A DNA stretch of 64,000 nucleotides. Source: Corynebacterium comes (GTDB lineage Bacteria; Actinomycetota; Actinomycetes; Mycobacteriales; Mycobacteriaceae). The notes under the pieces were generated by a model. That model did no database searches. It saw only the letters and a list, made by a program, of their open reading frames with translations, and was not told the DNA's origin. This document shows positions 43,784-52,298 of the stretch, one piece after another. Location of the stretch: positions 620,001 to 684,000 of the forward strand of contig NZ_CP046453.1 in NCBI RefSeq assembly GCF_009734405.1. Direction: 5' to 3'. Made by a program: the position numbers and the translations under genes. How positions within the stretch are numbered: position 1 is the first letter of the stretch; each line of letters starts with the position of its first letter.

Positions 43784-46700
43784 CATCCCCGCCCCGAAGG
43801 TATCCCCGGAACTTCTCTCTGCATGGCTCGGGCAGGATCACCGGCCGACCCCGCAGCAGTCGGAGATCATCGGCGCAGCACCGGGCCCTCTCCTGGTGGT
43901 GGCCGGTGCTGGTGCAGGCAAAACCGAGACGATGGCCGCCCGCGTGGTGTGGATGGTGGCCAACCGCTACGTCACCCCGGACCAGATCCTCGGTCTCACC
44001 TTCACCCGGAAGGCTGCGCAGGAGTTGGGTACCCGTATCCGACGTCGTCTGCAGGTGCTGGCAGGCACCCCGAAAGTCAGAGATCTGGATCCCACCGGGG
44101 AACTCCTCCATGATCTGCTCCACCTCGCCCCCACGGTGTCCACCTACGATGCCTACGCGGCGCAACTCGTGCGCGAGTACGGCCTTCTCGTACCGGTCGA
44201 ACCGACCGGTCGGATGATCACGGCGGCGGAACTCCACGGCATCGCCCACCGGGTGGTGTCCGACTACCGGGGACACCATTCGGCTACGGGGCAGGTCGCC
44301 ACGGTGACGGAAAGACTGCTCAGCCTCATCACCGAAATGGGCAATGCGGTCGCGGACGAACAGACGGTCATCGAGGAGTCCCTCGCGTTCATCAACGAGC
44401 TGGAGTCCCTGCCGCCCTACGGCAAGAAGAACCCACCCGATTACTTCACCAAGGACCAGCAGAAGTGGTTGAAGGCGCAGAAGGAGCGCATCGACTACTT
44501 CCCCCTGGTCCATGAACTCCGCGCGGAACTCTCCCGGCTCGGTGTGACCACCTTCAACGAGCAGATGTCCGTGGCTGCCCGTCTGGCGTCCACCCACGAG
44601 TCGGTGGGGGCGTCGCAACGGAGGCGTTTCAAGGTCATCATGCTCGACGAATACCAGGACACCTCCCATTCGCAGCGCGTCCTGCTGTCCAGCCTTTTCG
44701 GTGGGGGCCACGAGGACCTGACCGTCACGGCCGTCGGCGACCCGATGCAGGCGATCTACGGCTGGCGTGGAGCGACGGCGGAGAACCTCCGGGAGTTCGT
44801 CAACGACTTCCCTGCGGGAGCGTCCGCTGCGCCGAAGAAGCAGCTGACCACGTCCTGGCGTAACCCGCCGGAGGTGCTCAGCCTGGCCAACGCGGTCTCA
44901 GACAAGCTGCTGGGGACCGGAACCGGCCGGGAGGTGGAATCTCTGGTCCCGCGTCCGGATGCACCTGTGGGTGACGTCGCCCTCGGCTACTTCGCAACGA
45001 AGGAGGACGAAATTGACTTCGTCGCCGATCGGCTGGCGGAGGAGTTCCTCGCCAAGCAGCAGGCGAAGGAGGACGCTTCGGCGGTGAGGGATCCCGAGGC
45101 GCGGAAAAAAGCGCTGAAGAAAGCCACCTTCACTGGTGCGGTGCTCGTACGAAAGAACAAGCACACCGCAGACATCGCCCACGCCCTCGAGACCCGTGGC
45201 ATCCCCTACGAAATCTTCGGAATCGGGGGGCTGCTCACCCTGCCGGAGATCGCTGATCTGGTGGCCATCGCCACCATGCTCATCCGCCCGCAGAACGCCC
45301 CGGCCGCCCTGCGCATCCTCGCCGGCCCCTCCGTGGGGCTGGGCCTCGCCGACCTCGTCGCCCTCCGCGACCGCGCCCGCAACCTCACCGGCGGGGACAG
45401 GACGAGGATGATCGTCGACGAGACCCTGGAACCCGAGGACCGGCTGCGGGCCCAGCTGGCGGCACTGGTGGCGGACCCGCCCGAGCAGGTCGCGGGGCTC
45501 ACCGATGCGGTGGCGGATCTCGGGGAACGCTCCCGCTATTCCCCCGAGGGCGTGCGCCGTCTGGAGTCCCTCTCGTCGCGCCTGCGGCACCTCCGCATGA
45601 ACAGCCTGAGTAAGTCGCTGCCGGATCTGTTCAATGACATCGTCGATGTCTTCGGCATCCGTACCGAGGTGCTCTCCCGACCCGGGTCCACCGGGGCGGT
45701 GAACCTGGACACCTTCCTCGACAGCGTCGCCTCCTATCCGGGCGACAGCCTGCGCGGCCTGCTCGACTACTTCGACCTGGCCCGCGAGCATGAGGACGGC
45801 CTCTCTCCGGGTGAAGCGACCGTCAAGGACGAACGCGTGCAGATCCTCACCGTGCACAAGGCCAAGGGCCTCGAGTGGGACATGGTGTGCGTCCTGCACG
45901 CGGACAAGGCCACCTACAAGGGCAACACCGAGACCTTCCTCACCAGGTCGGAGCGGATCCCGGACGCGGAGGTGGACACCCTCGATGCCGAGAATCGGCG
46001 GGACTTCGCCAAGGCCTACACCGCGTACAAAGATGAGAAGAAGCAGGAACTCGCGGAGGAGAACGCCCGGCTGTTCTATGTGGCGGTCACCCGCTCGGAG
46101 CGGATCCTCACCGTCACCGCCTCGCCGTCCGGCCAGTATCCCGGCCCTTATGAGCACCACGAAACCCTGAAGGAGCTGGCCCCGGAAAGCGTGGTGGCGT
46201 GGGAGGTGGATCAGACGGACGTCGAAGGGCGGGAGCGGGAACCCGAGACCGGGATCTTCCCCTCCCTGCACCCCGACCCGCAGGCACAGTCCGGCGCGGA
46301 TCTGGTGCGTGCGGCGATGGCCGAGCTGCCCGCGGCGGTGGCGGGTGAGACCTTCGAGTTCTGGGAGGCGGAGACCAACGCGCTGATAGCGGAGCACGAG
46401 GCGATGCTGGCGCCGGTCGTCGAGGTGGAGCTGCCGGGCGAGCTCACGGCGACTGACCTGGTGGCGTTGCGGCAGGATCCGGTGCAGTTCGCGCGCCGTC
46501 AGCGTCGGCCGGTGCCTTTCAAACCGAACCAGTTCGCCAAGCGGGGCACCGCGTTCCACCAGTGGCTGGAGGACCGTTTCGGGGCGACCGCCCTGCTGGA
46601 CGAGGATCAGCTGCCCGGTATCGACGAGGAGGACGTCGACGCCGGCGATCTGGCGCACCTCAAGGACGTCTTCCTCAGCAGCCCGTGGGCGGAACGCACA

Positions 46701-47030
46701 CCGGAGTTCGTGGAGCAGCCCTTCGAGGTCTCGATCGGCGACGTCGTGGTGCGTGGCCGGATGGACGCGGTGTTCCGTGACCCGGAGAATCCGGAGGGCT
46801 GGTTCATCGTCGACTGGAAGACCGGCCGACCGCCGGGCGGCCCGGAGCGGCGGGCGGCGATCATCCAGCTGGCGGTGTATCGCGAGGCGTGGCGGCGCAT
46901 CAACGGGGATGCTCCGGTGCGCGCCGCGTTCCATTATGTCGGCTGGAACGAGACCCTCGAGCCACGTGACCTGCCCGGCCATGATGAACTGGTCGGATTG
47001 CTGGAGCACGCGGTCGTCGAAAAGCAGTAG
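43776..47030 (+). CDS. adnB: AdnB subunit of the AdnAB helicase-nuclease
   Basis: 1084-aa active motor and nuclease subunit. Intact Walker A VVAGAGAGKTETM, motif Ia TFTRKAAQELGTRI, Walker B MLDEYQDTSHSQ, motif III VGDPMQAIYGWRGA, motif V VHKAKGLEWDMV and motif VI VAVTRSERI. The C-terminal RecB-like nuclease has RGTAFHQWLE, GRMDAVFRD and FIVDWKTG (Asp-x-Lys). No Fe-S cysteine set, unlike AdnA. ATG 43776 lies inside the end of adnA, so the subunits are cotranslated in equal amounts. Confidence 0.94.
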   Translation: MPDIPAPKVSPELLSAWLGQDHRPTPQQSEIIGAAPGPLLVVAGAGAGKTETMAARVVWMVANRYVTPDQILGLTFTRKAAQELGTRIRRRLQVLAGTPKVRDLDPTGELLHDLLHLAPTVSTYDAYAAQLVREYGLLVPVEPTGRMITAAELHGIAHRVVSDYRGHHSATGQVATVTERLLSLITEMGNAVADEQTVIEESLAFINELESLPPYGKKNPPDYFTKDQQKWLKAQKERIDYFPLVHELRAELSRLGVTTFNEQMSVAARLASTHESVGASQRRRFKVIMLDEYQDTSHSQRVLLSSLFGGGHEDLTVTAVGDPMQAIYGWRGATAENLREFVNDFPAGASAAPKKQLTTSWRNPPEVLSLANAVSDKLLGTGTGREVESLVPRPDAPVGDVALGYFATKEDEIDFVADRLAEEFLAKQQAKEDASAVRDPEARKKALKKATFTGAVLVRKNKHTADIAHALETRGIPYEIFGIGGLLTLPEIADLVAIATMLIRPQNAPAALRILAGPSVGLGLADLVALRDRARNLTGGDRTRMIVDETLEPEDRLRAQLAALVADPPEQVAGLTDAVADLGERSRYSPEGVRRLESLSSRLRHLRMNSLSKSLPDLFNDIVDVFGIRTEVLSRPGSTGAVNLDTFLDSVASYPGDSLRGLLDYFDLAREHEDGLSPGEATVKDERVQILTVHKAKGLEWDMVCVLHADKATYKGNTETFLTRSERIPDAEVDTLDAENRRDFAKAYTAYKDEKKQELAEENARLFYVAVTRSERILTVTASPSGQYPGPYEHHETLKELAPESVVAWEVDQTDVEGREREPETGIFPSLHPDPQAQSGADLVRAAMAELPAAVAGETFEFWEAETNALIAEHEAMLAPVVEVELPGELTATDLVALRQDPVQFARRQRRPVPFKPNQFAKRGTAFHQWLEDRFGATALLDEDQLPGIDEEDVDAGDLAHLKDVFLSSPWAERTPEFVEQPFEVSIGDVVVRGRMDAVFRDPENPEGWFIVDWKTGRPPGGPERRAAIIQLAVYREAWRRINGDAPVRAAFHYVGWNETLEPRDLPGHDELVGLLEHAVVEKQ

Positions 47031-47079
47031 GGACGCAGTAGAGTTTGGTCAGGAACAGGCGAGCAGGAAGGAGCCAGGC

Positions 47080-48156
47080 ATGCGTAACCGCATCCGGGAA
47101 CGGTTCCGGGGGGACACTGAGCTGAGTCAGCTGCCGGATCATGCGCTGCTCGGGATCATCAACATCCCGGGGGCGATCGCGGCGAGCCCGTGGTCCCTCA
47201 TCGGGCGGCGGGTGCTCTACGCGTTCTTCCTGCTCTTCGCCGTGGCGTTCATCGTCTACCTGGACAAGGACGGCTACACCGAGCATCTGACATTCATCGA
47301 CGCCTTCTACTACTCGGCGGTGTCCCTGTCCACGACCGGCTACGGCGACATCACCCCGGTGACGCAGTCGGCGAGACTGATCAACATCGTGATCATCACG
47401 CCTATCCGTATCGCCTTCGTTATCCTCCTGGTCGGCACGACGCTGTCGGTGCTCACGGAGAACTCACGTAAGACCCTGCAGATCCAGCGTTGGAGGAAGA
47501 CCGTGCGCAACCACACCATCGTCATCGGCTACGGCACCAAGGGCCGTTCCGCCGTCTCGGCGCTGCTGGCCGACGGCGTGTCGCCCACCCAGATCGTCGT
47601 GGTCGACACCGACAAGTCCGTACTCACCCGCGCCGAGAATCAGGGCCTGGTCACCGTCTCCGGCTCCGGCACGAAGGCGGCTGTGCTCAAGATCGCCGGC
47701 GTCACCCGCGCCCGTGCGGTGGTGGTCGCACCGAGCTCGGACGACACTGCGGTGCTGGTCACCCTGTCGGTGCGCGAACTCGCCCCCTCGGCGATGATCG
47801 TCGCCAGCGTCCGCGAATCCGAGAACCAGCACCTGCTGGAGCAGTCCGGCGCCGATTCGGTGGTCATCTCCTCGGAGACTGCGGGCCGGCTGCTGGGCCT
47901 GGCGACCGTCACCCCCACCGTCGTGGAGATGATGGAGGACCTGCTCAGCCCCGACGAAGGCTTCTCCGTCGCCGAACGCGCGATCTCCGAGGATGAGGTG
48001 GGCGCCAACCCCCGTCACCTCGCCGACATCACGCTCGGCCTGGTCCGCTCCGGCGAGCTCTACCGCATCGACAGCCCCGAGGCAGAGACCGTCGAACCCG
48101 GTGACCGTCTGCTGTACATTCGCCGTGTCACCGGGGAGGACGTGAAGCGTCCGTGA
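47080..48156 (+). CDS. Potassium channel with RCK (TrkA-N/TrkA-C) domain
   Basis: 358-aa two-helix K+ channel. TM1 at about 42-62, pore helix and selectivity filter STTGYGDITP, TM2 about 100-122, then a Rossmann RCK domain (IGYGTKGRSAV) and a TrkA-C domain ending at VTGEDVKRP. SD AAGGAG is 6 nt before ATG 47080. Tetramer expected. It is followed by nudC with a 4-nt overlap, the arrangement recalled for Rv3200c-Rv3199c. Confidence 0.9.
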   Translation: MRNRIRERFRGDTELSQLPDHALLGIINIPGAIAASPWSLIGRRVLYAFFLLFAVAFIVYLDKDGYTEHLTFIDAFYYSAVSLSTTGYGDITPVTQSARLINIVIITPIRIAFVILLVGTTLSVLTENSRKTLQIQRWRKTVRNHTIVIGYGTKGRSAVSALLADGVSPTQIVVVDTDKSVLTRAENQGLVTVSGSGTKAAVLKIAGVTRARAVVVAPSSDDTAVLVTLSVRELAPSAMIVASVRESENQHLLEQSGADSVVISSETAGRLLGLATVTPTVVEMMEDLLSPDEGFSVAERAISEDEVGANPRHLADITLGLVRSGELYRIDSPEAETVEPGDRLLYIRRVTGEDVKRP

Positions 48157-48899
48157 CGCGTTTCCTGCCCATCGGCCCGGCCGGCGAGGTTCCCGTCTCC
48201 GCGTCGGGTGCGCCGCTCTTCTTCCCTACGCCCCCTCATCCCGACCCGGTCCACACCGTCACCGTCACCGCGGACCTCACTGCCGTGGGCGTCGACCGGG
48301 AGGCGGTCGCCTCGCTCGCCGAGGCCGTCGACGGCCGACTGGTCGACGCCCGCGTCTTCGGCCGCGACCGGCTGGTCTCCCGTGCGGTGGCGCTGCTGCG
48401 CAACCGCGGGATGGTCAGTTTCGACCCCGTCGACGGCACCCCGGTGACGTTCACGGCTGACGGGGTCGTGGCCGTGGGCGGGCAGGGCCGACGCATCTTC
48501 CCGCGGGTGGATCCGGCGGTGATCGGCCTGGTGGAACTGCTCGGCGAGGAACGTATTCTGCTGGCCCGCAACGCGAGGCGGGGCGGGTATTTCTCGCTCA
48601 TCGCCGGCTACGTCGACCCGGGGGAGAACCTCGAGGAGGCCTTCATCCGGGAGGTCCGGGAGGAGACCGCCCGCCGGATCTCCGGGGTGACCTACTGGGG
48701 CAGCCAACCCTGGGCCGTCTCAGGTGCCCTCATGGTGGGGTTCACGGCCGTGACCGAGGACGAGCATCCGGTCGGGGAGACCGACGGGGAACTCGTGGAG
48801 ATCCGCTGGGTTTCCCGCGCTGAACTGGGGGATCTACCCCTGGCCCGCCCCGGCTCGATCGCGCATGCGATGATCACGGAATGGAGGAACGCCCGGTGA
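48153..48899 (+). CDS. nudC: NudC-like NAD(H) pyrophosphatase without zinc ribbon
   Basis: 248-aa Nudix hydrolase. The Nudix box is GYVDPGENLEEAFIREVREE, followed by TARR where a Gly is usual. NudC proteins have a four-Cys zinc ribbon before the Nudix domain and an SQPWPFP tag after it. This protein has no cysteine at all, and the tag reads GSQPWAVSGALM. Zinc binding is therefore lost and NAD specificity may be changed; ADP-ribose or another dinucleotide is possible. GTG 48153 overlaps the channel stop (GTGA). Confidence 0.82.
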   Translation: MTRFLPIGPAGEVPVSASGAPLFFPTPPHPDPVHTVTVTADLTAVGVDREAVASLAEAVDGRLVDARVFGRDRLVSRAVALLRNRGMVSFDPVDGTPVTFTADGVVAVGGQGRRIFPRVDPAVIGLVELLGEERILLARNARRGGYFSLIAGYVDPGENLEEAFIREVREETARRISGVTYWGSQPWAVSGALMVGFTAVTEDEHPVGETDGELVEIRWVSRAELGDLPLARPGSIAHAMITEWRNAR

Positions 48900-50941
48900 T
48901 CGACCTGAATGAGCTTGATGACGACCAGCGTGTCGCAGCCACCGCACCCCGCGGCCCGGTGTGCATCCTGGCCGGTGCCGGCACGGGAAAGACCCGCACC
49001 ATCACCTACCGGATCGCCCACCTCATCGACCAGGGTTTCGTCAGTCCCAACCGGGTGCTCGCCGTGACCTTCACCTCACGCGCGGCCGGGGAGATGCGTC
49101 ACCGTCTGGGGCTGATGGGCGTCGGCGGGGTGCAGGCGCGGACGTTCCACGCCGCGGCACGTCGACAGCTGTCGTATTTCTGGCCGCAGGTCGCGGGCTC
49201 CCTGCCGTGGCGGCTGGTGGACAACAAGTTCCCGCTCGTCGGTCGGGCGGCACGCAGTGTGGGCGTGGAATCCACCACCGAGAACGTCCGTGACCTCCTC
49301 GGTGAGATCGAATGGGCGAAGGCGACCCTGATCACCCCGGACCAGTACCCGGCGCGCATCGAGAACTCCGACCGGACCCCGCCGGTGCCGGCCGAGAAGG
49401 TCGCCGAAGTGTACCGCCGCTACGAGGCCGCCAAGACCACCGAGGAGGGCATGCTCCTCGACTTCGATGACCTGCTTCTCCACGTCGCCGCAGCCCTGGA
49501 GAACGCCCCCGGCGTCGCAGACGAGTTCCGCGAGCAGTACCGTACTTTCGTCGTCGACGAGTACCAGGACGTCACCCCGCTCCAGCAGCGGGTACTGGAT
49601 GCCTGGCTGGGCGACCGCGATGACCTGACGGTCGTCGGCGACGCCAACCAGACCATCTACTCCTTCACCGGCGCGACCCCGAACTTCCTGCTCGACTTCC
49701 CGCGGACCTACGACAACGCAACCATGGTGAAGCTGCAGCGTGACTACCGCTCCACCCCGCAGGTCACCGACCTGGCCAACACCGTCATCGGCCAGGCCAC
49801 CGGGCGTGTCGCCGGCACCCGCCTGGAGCTGCAGGGCATGCGGCCGGCCGGGCCGCAGCCCACCTTCAACGCCTACGATGACGAACCGACGGAGGCACGG
49901 GAGGTCGCCGGGCAGATCCTCACCCTGCTGAACCGTGGGGTGCCCGCCAGTGAGATCGCTGTCCTCTACCGCATCAACGCGCAGTCGCAGGCGTTTGAAC
50001 AGGCGCTCGCCGACGCGGGGATCATCTACCAGGTCCGCGGTGGGGCGGGATTCTTCACCCGCCCGGAGATCCGCCAGGCCATCAGCGAACTGGTCCGGGT
50101 GGCCCAGCGCACCGACCTGCCCGACGACCCGGTCGCGGTCACCCGCGCGGCGCTGGCTCCCTTCGGTCTGACCCCCACGGAACCGGAGGGTGCGCAGGCG
50201 CGTGAACGCTGGCAGTCCCTGGTCGCGCTGGTCGACCTGGTCGAGGAGCTCATGCGTGCCACCCCGGACCTGGATCTCACCGGAGTGCTCCAGGCCCTGC
50301 GCCAGCGTGCGGATTCGAAGCATCCGCCCACCATGGAGGGCGTGACGCTGGCCAGCCTGCACGCGGCCAAGGGCCTGGAATGGGACGCGGTCTTCCTCGT
50401 CGGACTCGTGGAGAACACCCTGCCGATCTCGCACGCCATCAAGGCGGGCAACCACCAGATCGAGGAGGAGCGGCGCCTCTTCTATGTCGGCATCACCCGC
50501 GCCCGCGAACACCTCCACCTCTCCTGGGCCCTGTCCCGGCAGGAGGGCGGCCGCAGGTCGCGGACCCGTTCGCGTTTCCTCGACGGGATCGTGCCCGAGC
50601 TGGAGGTTGAGAAGGTGCCTGCCCGTAGCGTCCGGCCGAAGCGCTGCCGGGTCTGCGGCGGGGAACTGCTCACGCCCGCGGAGAAGGTCATCGGCAGGCA
50701 CGAGGACTGCCCCTCGGGTGCGGACGAAGAGGTTTTCGACACCCTGCGTTCCTGGCGTGCCGAAGCGGCCCGTGAGGCCGGCGTACCCGCCTACATCGTC
50801 TTCTCCGACGCCACCCTCATGGCGCTGGCAGAGGCACTGCCTGAGAGCCGGACGCAGCTGCTCGACATCACCGGCGTCGGCCCCGTCAAGGTCGAGCGTT
50901 ATGGGGCTCAGCTGCTCGCGGTGCTGTCGACGTTCCGTTGA
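48896..50941 (+). CDS. uvrD2: SF1 DNA helicase UvrD2 with HRDC domain
   Basis: 681-aa helicase from GTG 48896, which has GGAGGA 7 nt upstream and overlaps the nudC stop by 4 nt; ATG 48881 is the alternative. Q motif LDDDQRVAATA, Walker A AGAGTGKT (26-33), VVDEYQDVTPLQQ, VGDANQTIYSFTGA, HAAKGLEWDAV and VGITRAREHLHLSW. After the motor comes a zinc-finger linker CRVCGG...GRHEDC: the third Cys of the mycobacterial tetracysteine is His. A C-terminal HRDC domain (ALAEALPESRTQLLDITGVG) ends the protein. Repair helicase acting with AdnAB. Confidence 0.93.
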   Translation: MIDLNELDDDQRVAATAPRGPVCILAGAGTGKTRTITYRIAHLIDQGFVSPNRVLAVTFTSRAAGEMRHRLGLMGVGGVQARTFHAAARRQLSYFWPQVAGSLPWRLVDNKFPLVGRAARSVGVESTTENVRDLLGEIEWAKATLITPDQYPARIENSDRTPPVPAEKVAEVYRRYEAAKTTEEGMLLDFDDLLLHVAAALENAPGVADEFREQYRTFVVDEYQDVTPLQQRVLDAWLGDRDDLTVVGDANQTIYSFTGATPNFLLDFPRTYDNATMVKLQRDYRSTPQVTDLANTVIGQATGRVAGTRLELQGMRPAGPQPTFNAYDDEPTEAREVAGQILTLLNRGVPASEIAVLYRINAQSQAFEQALADAGIIYQVRGGAGFFTRPEIRQAISELVRVAQRTDLPDDPVAVTRAALAPFGLTPTEPEGAQARERWQSLVALVDLVEELMRATPDLDLTGVLQALRQRADSKHPPTMEGVTLASLHAAKGLEWDAVFLVGLVENTLPISHAIKAGNHQIEEERRLFYVGITRAREHLHLSWALSRQEGGRRSRTRSRFLDGIVPELEVEKVPARSVRPKRCRVCGGELLTPAEKVIGRHEDCPSGADEEVFDTLRSWRAEAAREAGVPAYIVFSDATLMALAEALPESRTQLLDITGVGPVKVERYGAQLLAVLSTFR

Positions 50942-51758
50942 AGGTGAAGCACACCGGGCACCGCGGGTGAACCGTCATGGTCTCCCGGTGCACCCCTGAC
51001 CAGGGGTCCACGGAGATGATCGCGCCGGGACCGAAGCCCGGCGGCGCGTACCCCGGCGGGGGAGGGCACCCCACCAGTTCCGCGACGACCACCGACGCCT
51101 GAGCTGCGGTGGCGGCCAGCACCGCAGCGTCAGGGCGGGCGGGCCCGCCGGGCAGCTGCGTGACCACGCGGTGCCAGAAGTCGTCCGAATCGGTGCGGTG
51201 CAGGTCGGCGCAGAGGGGGCAGGGGCCGTGTGCGTCGATACGCAGCGGGCCGATGACCCCGCGGTGATCGATGACCGAACAGCTCACCCACGTCCTCGCG
51301 AAGCGGGTGAGCATCGGCGCCATCGCCCGGGAATGCGCCAGACGATCCACCACCACGATCGGCACGTCGACCTCGGTGGCGGCGAGGTACGCGAACTCGG
51401 ATTCACCGCGGATGGGGGAGCGGACCGTGACGCCCTTGGCGGACAGGATATCGGTGATGGACTGCGCCAGCTGCCCGCGGCCCAGCAGAATCACCGAGCG
51501 GTCGACGCAGGGGACGAGGATCCGGTAGGCGATCAGGTCATCGAGCAGGCTGGCTGCTGCCGTGGGGCTGAGACCCGCCGCAACCAGGCCCGCGAGCAGT
51601 TCCGGCCGCCCGCGGGGCCGACGCGCCGACAGGAGCGTGGCCATGAGCATGGCTGCGTGGGTGGTCTCGATGATGCCGGCGCGTGTGGCGTCCAGACCGA
51701 ACTGCAGGGCATCCCTGCCGCGCAGGAACACGTGCGCACCGGCCGCGAGCTCGAACAT
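50886..51758 (-). CDS. Orphan E1-like / TOMM cyclodehydratase-type protein (Rv3196 type)
   Basis: 290-aa protein resembling the Ocin-ThiF-like (TIGR03882) part of azole-forming cyclodehydratases. An N-terminal winged-helix-like part (about 40-80) is followed by a Rossmann-like stretch (SVILLGRGQLAQSITDIL). Paired cysteines occur in GPCPLCADLHRTDSDDFW and HPRCPVC, as in zinc-binding E1 proteins. No precursor peptide or YcaO gene is visible nearby, so peptide modification is unproven. GGGGGGAT precedes ATG 51758. Its 3' end overlaps uvrD2 by 56 bp. Conserved at this place in mycobacteria. Confidence 0.72.
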   Translation of the reverse strand: MFELAAGAHVFLRGRDALQFGLDATRAGIIETTHAAMLMATLLSARRPRGRPELLAGLVAAGLSPTAAASLLDDLIAYRILVPCVDRSVILLGRGQLAQSITDILSAKGVTVRSPIRGESEFAYLAATEVDVPIVVVDRLAHSRAMAPMLTRFARTWVSCSVIDHRGVIGPLRIDAHGPCPLCADLHRTDSDDFWHRVVTQLPGGPARPDAAVLAATAAQASVVVAELVGCPPPPGYAPPGFGPGAIISVDPWSGVHRETMTVHPRCPVCFTFNGTSTAPRAAEPHNARP

Positions 51759-51792
51759 GATGCCATCCCCCCTGCAGTCAGTTCAGCACAGA

Positions 51793-51798
51793 TACAAT
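51793..51798 (+). promoter_or_regulatory. -10 box of the YgjP-like gene (leaderless)
   Basis: TACAAT, 8 nt before ATG 51807, inside the 48-bp divergent gap. Confidence 0.55.
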
Positions 51799-51806
51799 GC
51801 CGTGTC

Positions 51807-52298
51807 ATGCCGTCCGAGATTGAGGTCATCCGTTCCCCCCGTCGTCACCGCACGGTGCAGGCCCGCGTCGTGGGTGAGAAGGTCGTGGTGCGGATTCCCG
51901 CCCGGATGACCGTGGCGGAGGAGGAGAAGGCCGTCGCCGAGATCGTGGCGAAGCTCCGGCGGAAGACCACGTCGACGCGCACCTCCGACGAACAGCTTCT
52001 GGCCCGGGCAGGGCAGCTGAACAGGGAGCTTCTCGACGCCCGCGCCGTGATCGGTTCCATCCGCTGGGTGAGCAACCAGACCACCCGTTGGGGCTCCTGC
52101 TCTGTCGCGACCGGCGACATCCGTATCACCGACCGGCTCCGGCACGTCCCCGACTACGTGCTCGACGCCGTGATCCTCCACGAGCTGGTCCACACCTTCA
52201 TCCCCGGACACGGGCAGGACTTCTGGGGGTACGCCGACCGGGCGCCCCGGGCCGAGCGGGCCAAGGGTTACCTGGAGGCGTACCAGCGCTTCGGCTAG
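51807..52298 (+). CDS. YgjP/SprT-like M48 metallopeptidase domain protein
   Basis: 163-aa zincin: RWVSNQTTRWGSCSVATGDI, then VLDAVILHELVHTFIPGHG with HELVH as the zinc motif and FWGYADRA downstream, the pattern of the YgjP/DUF45 family. Soluble, no signal. ATG 51807 is leaderless-like; upstream in-frame codons run antisense to the E1-like gene and are not a protein. Its TAG stop shares a palindromic CTAG with the convergent gene. Confidence 0.87.
   Translation: MPSEIEVIRSPRRHRTVQARVVGEKVVVRIPARMTVAEEEKAVAEIVAKLRRKTTSTRTSDEQLLARAGQLNRELLDARAVIGSIRWVSNQTTRWGSCSVATGDIRITDRLRHVPDYVLDAVILHELVHTFIPGHGQDFWGYADRAPRAERAKGYLEAYQRFG

Noticed and set aside
41438..47009. Long minus-strand frames opposite adnA and adnB (782 and 703 codons)
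   Set aside because: Codon-bias shadows; no start signals or recognisable motifs.
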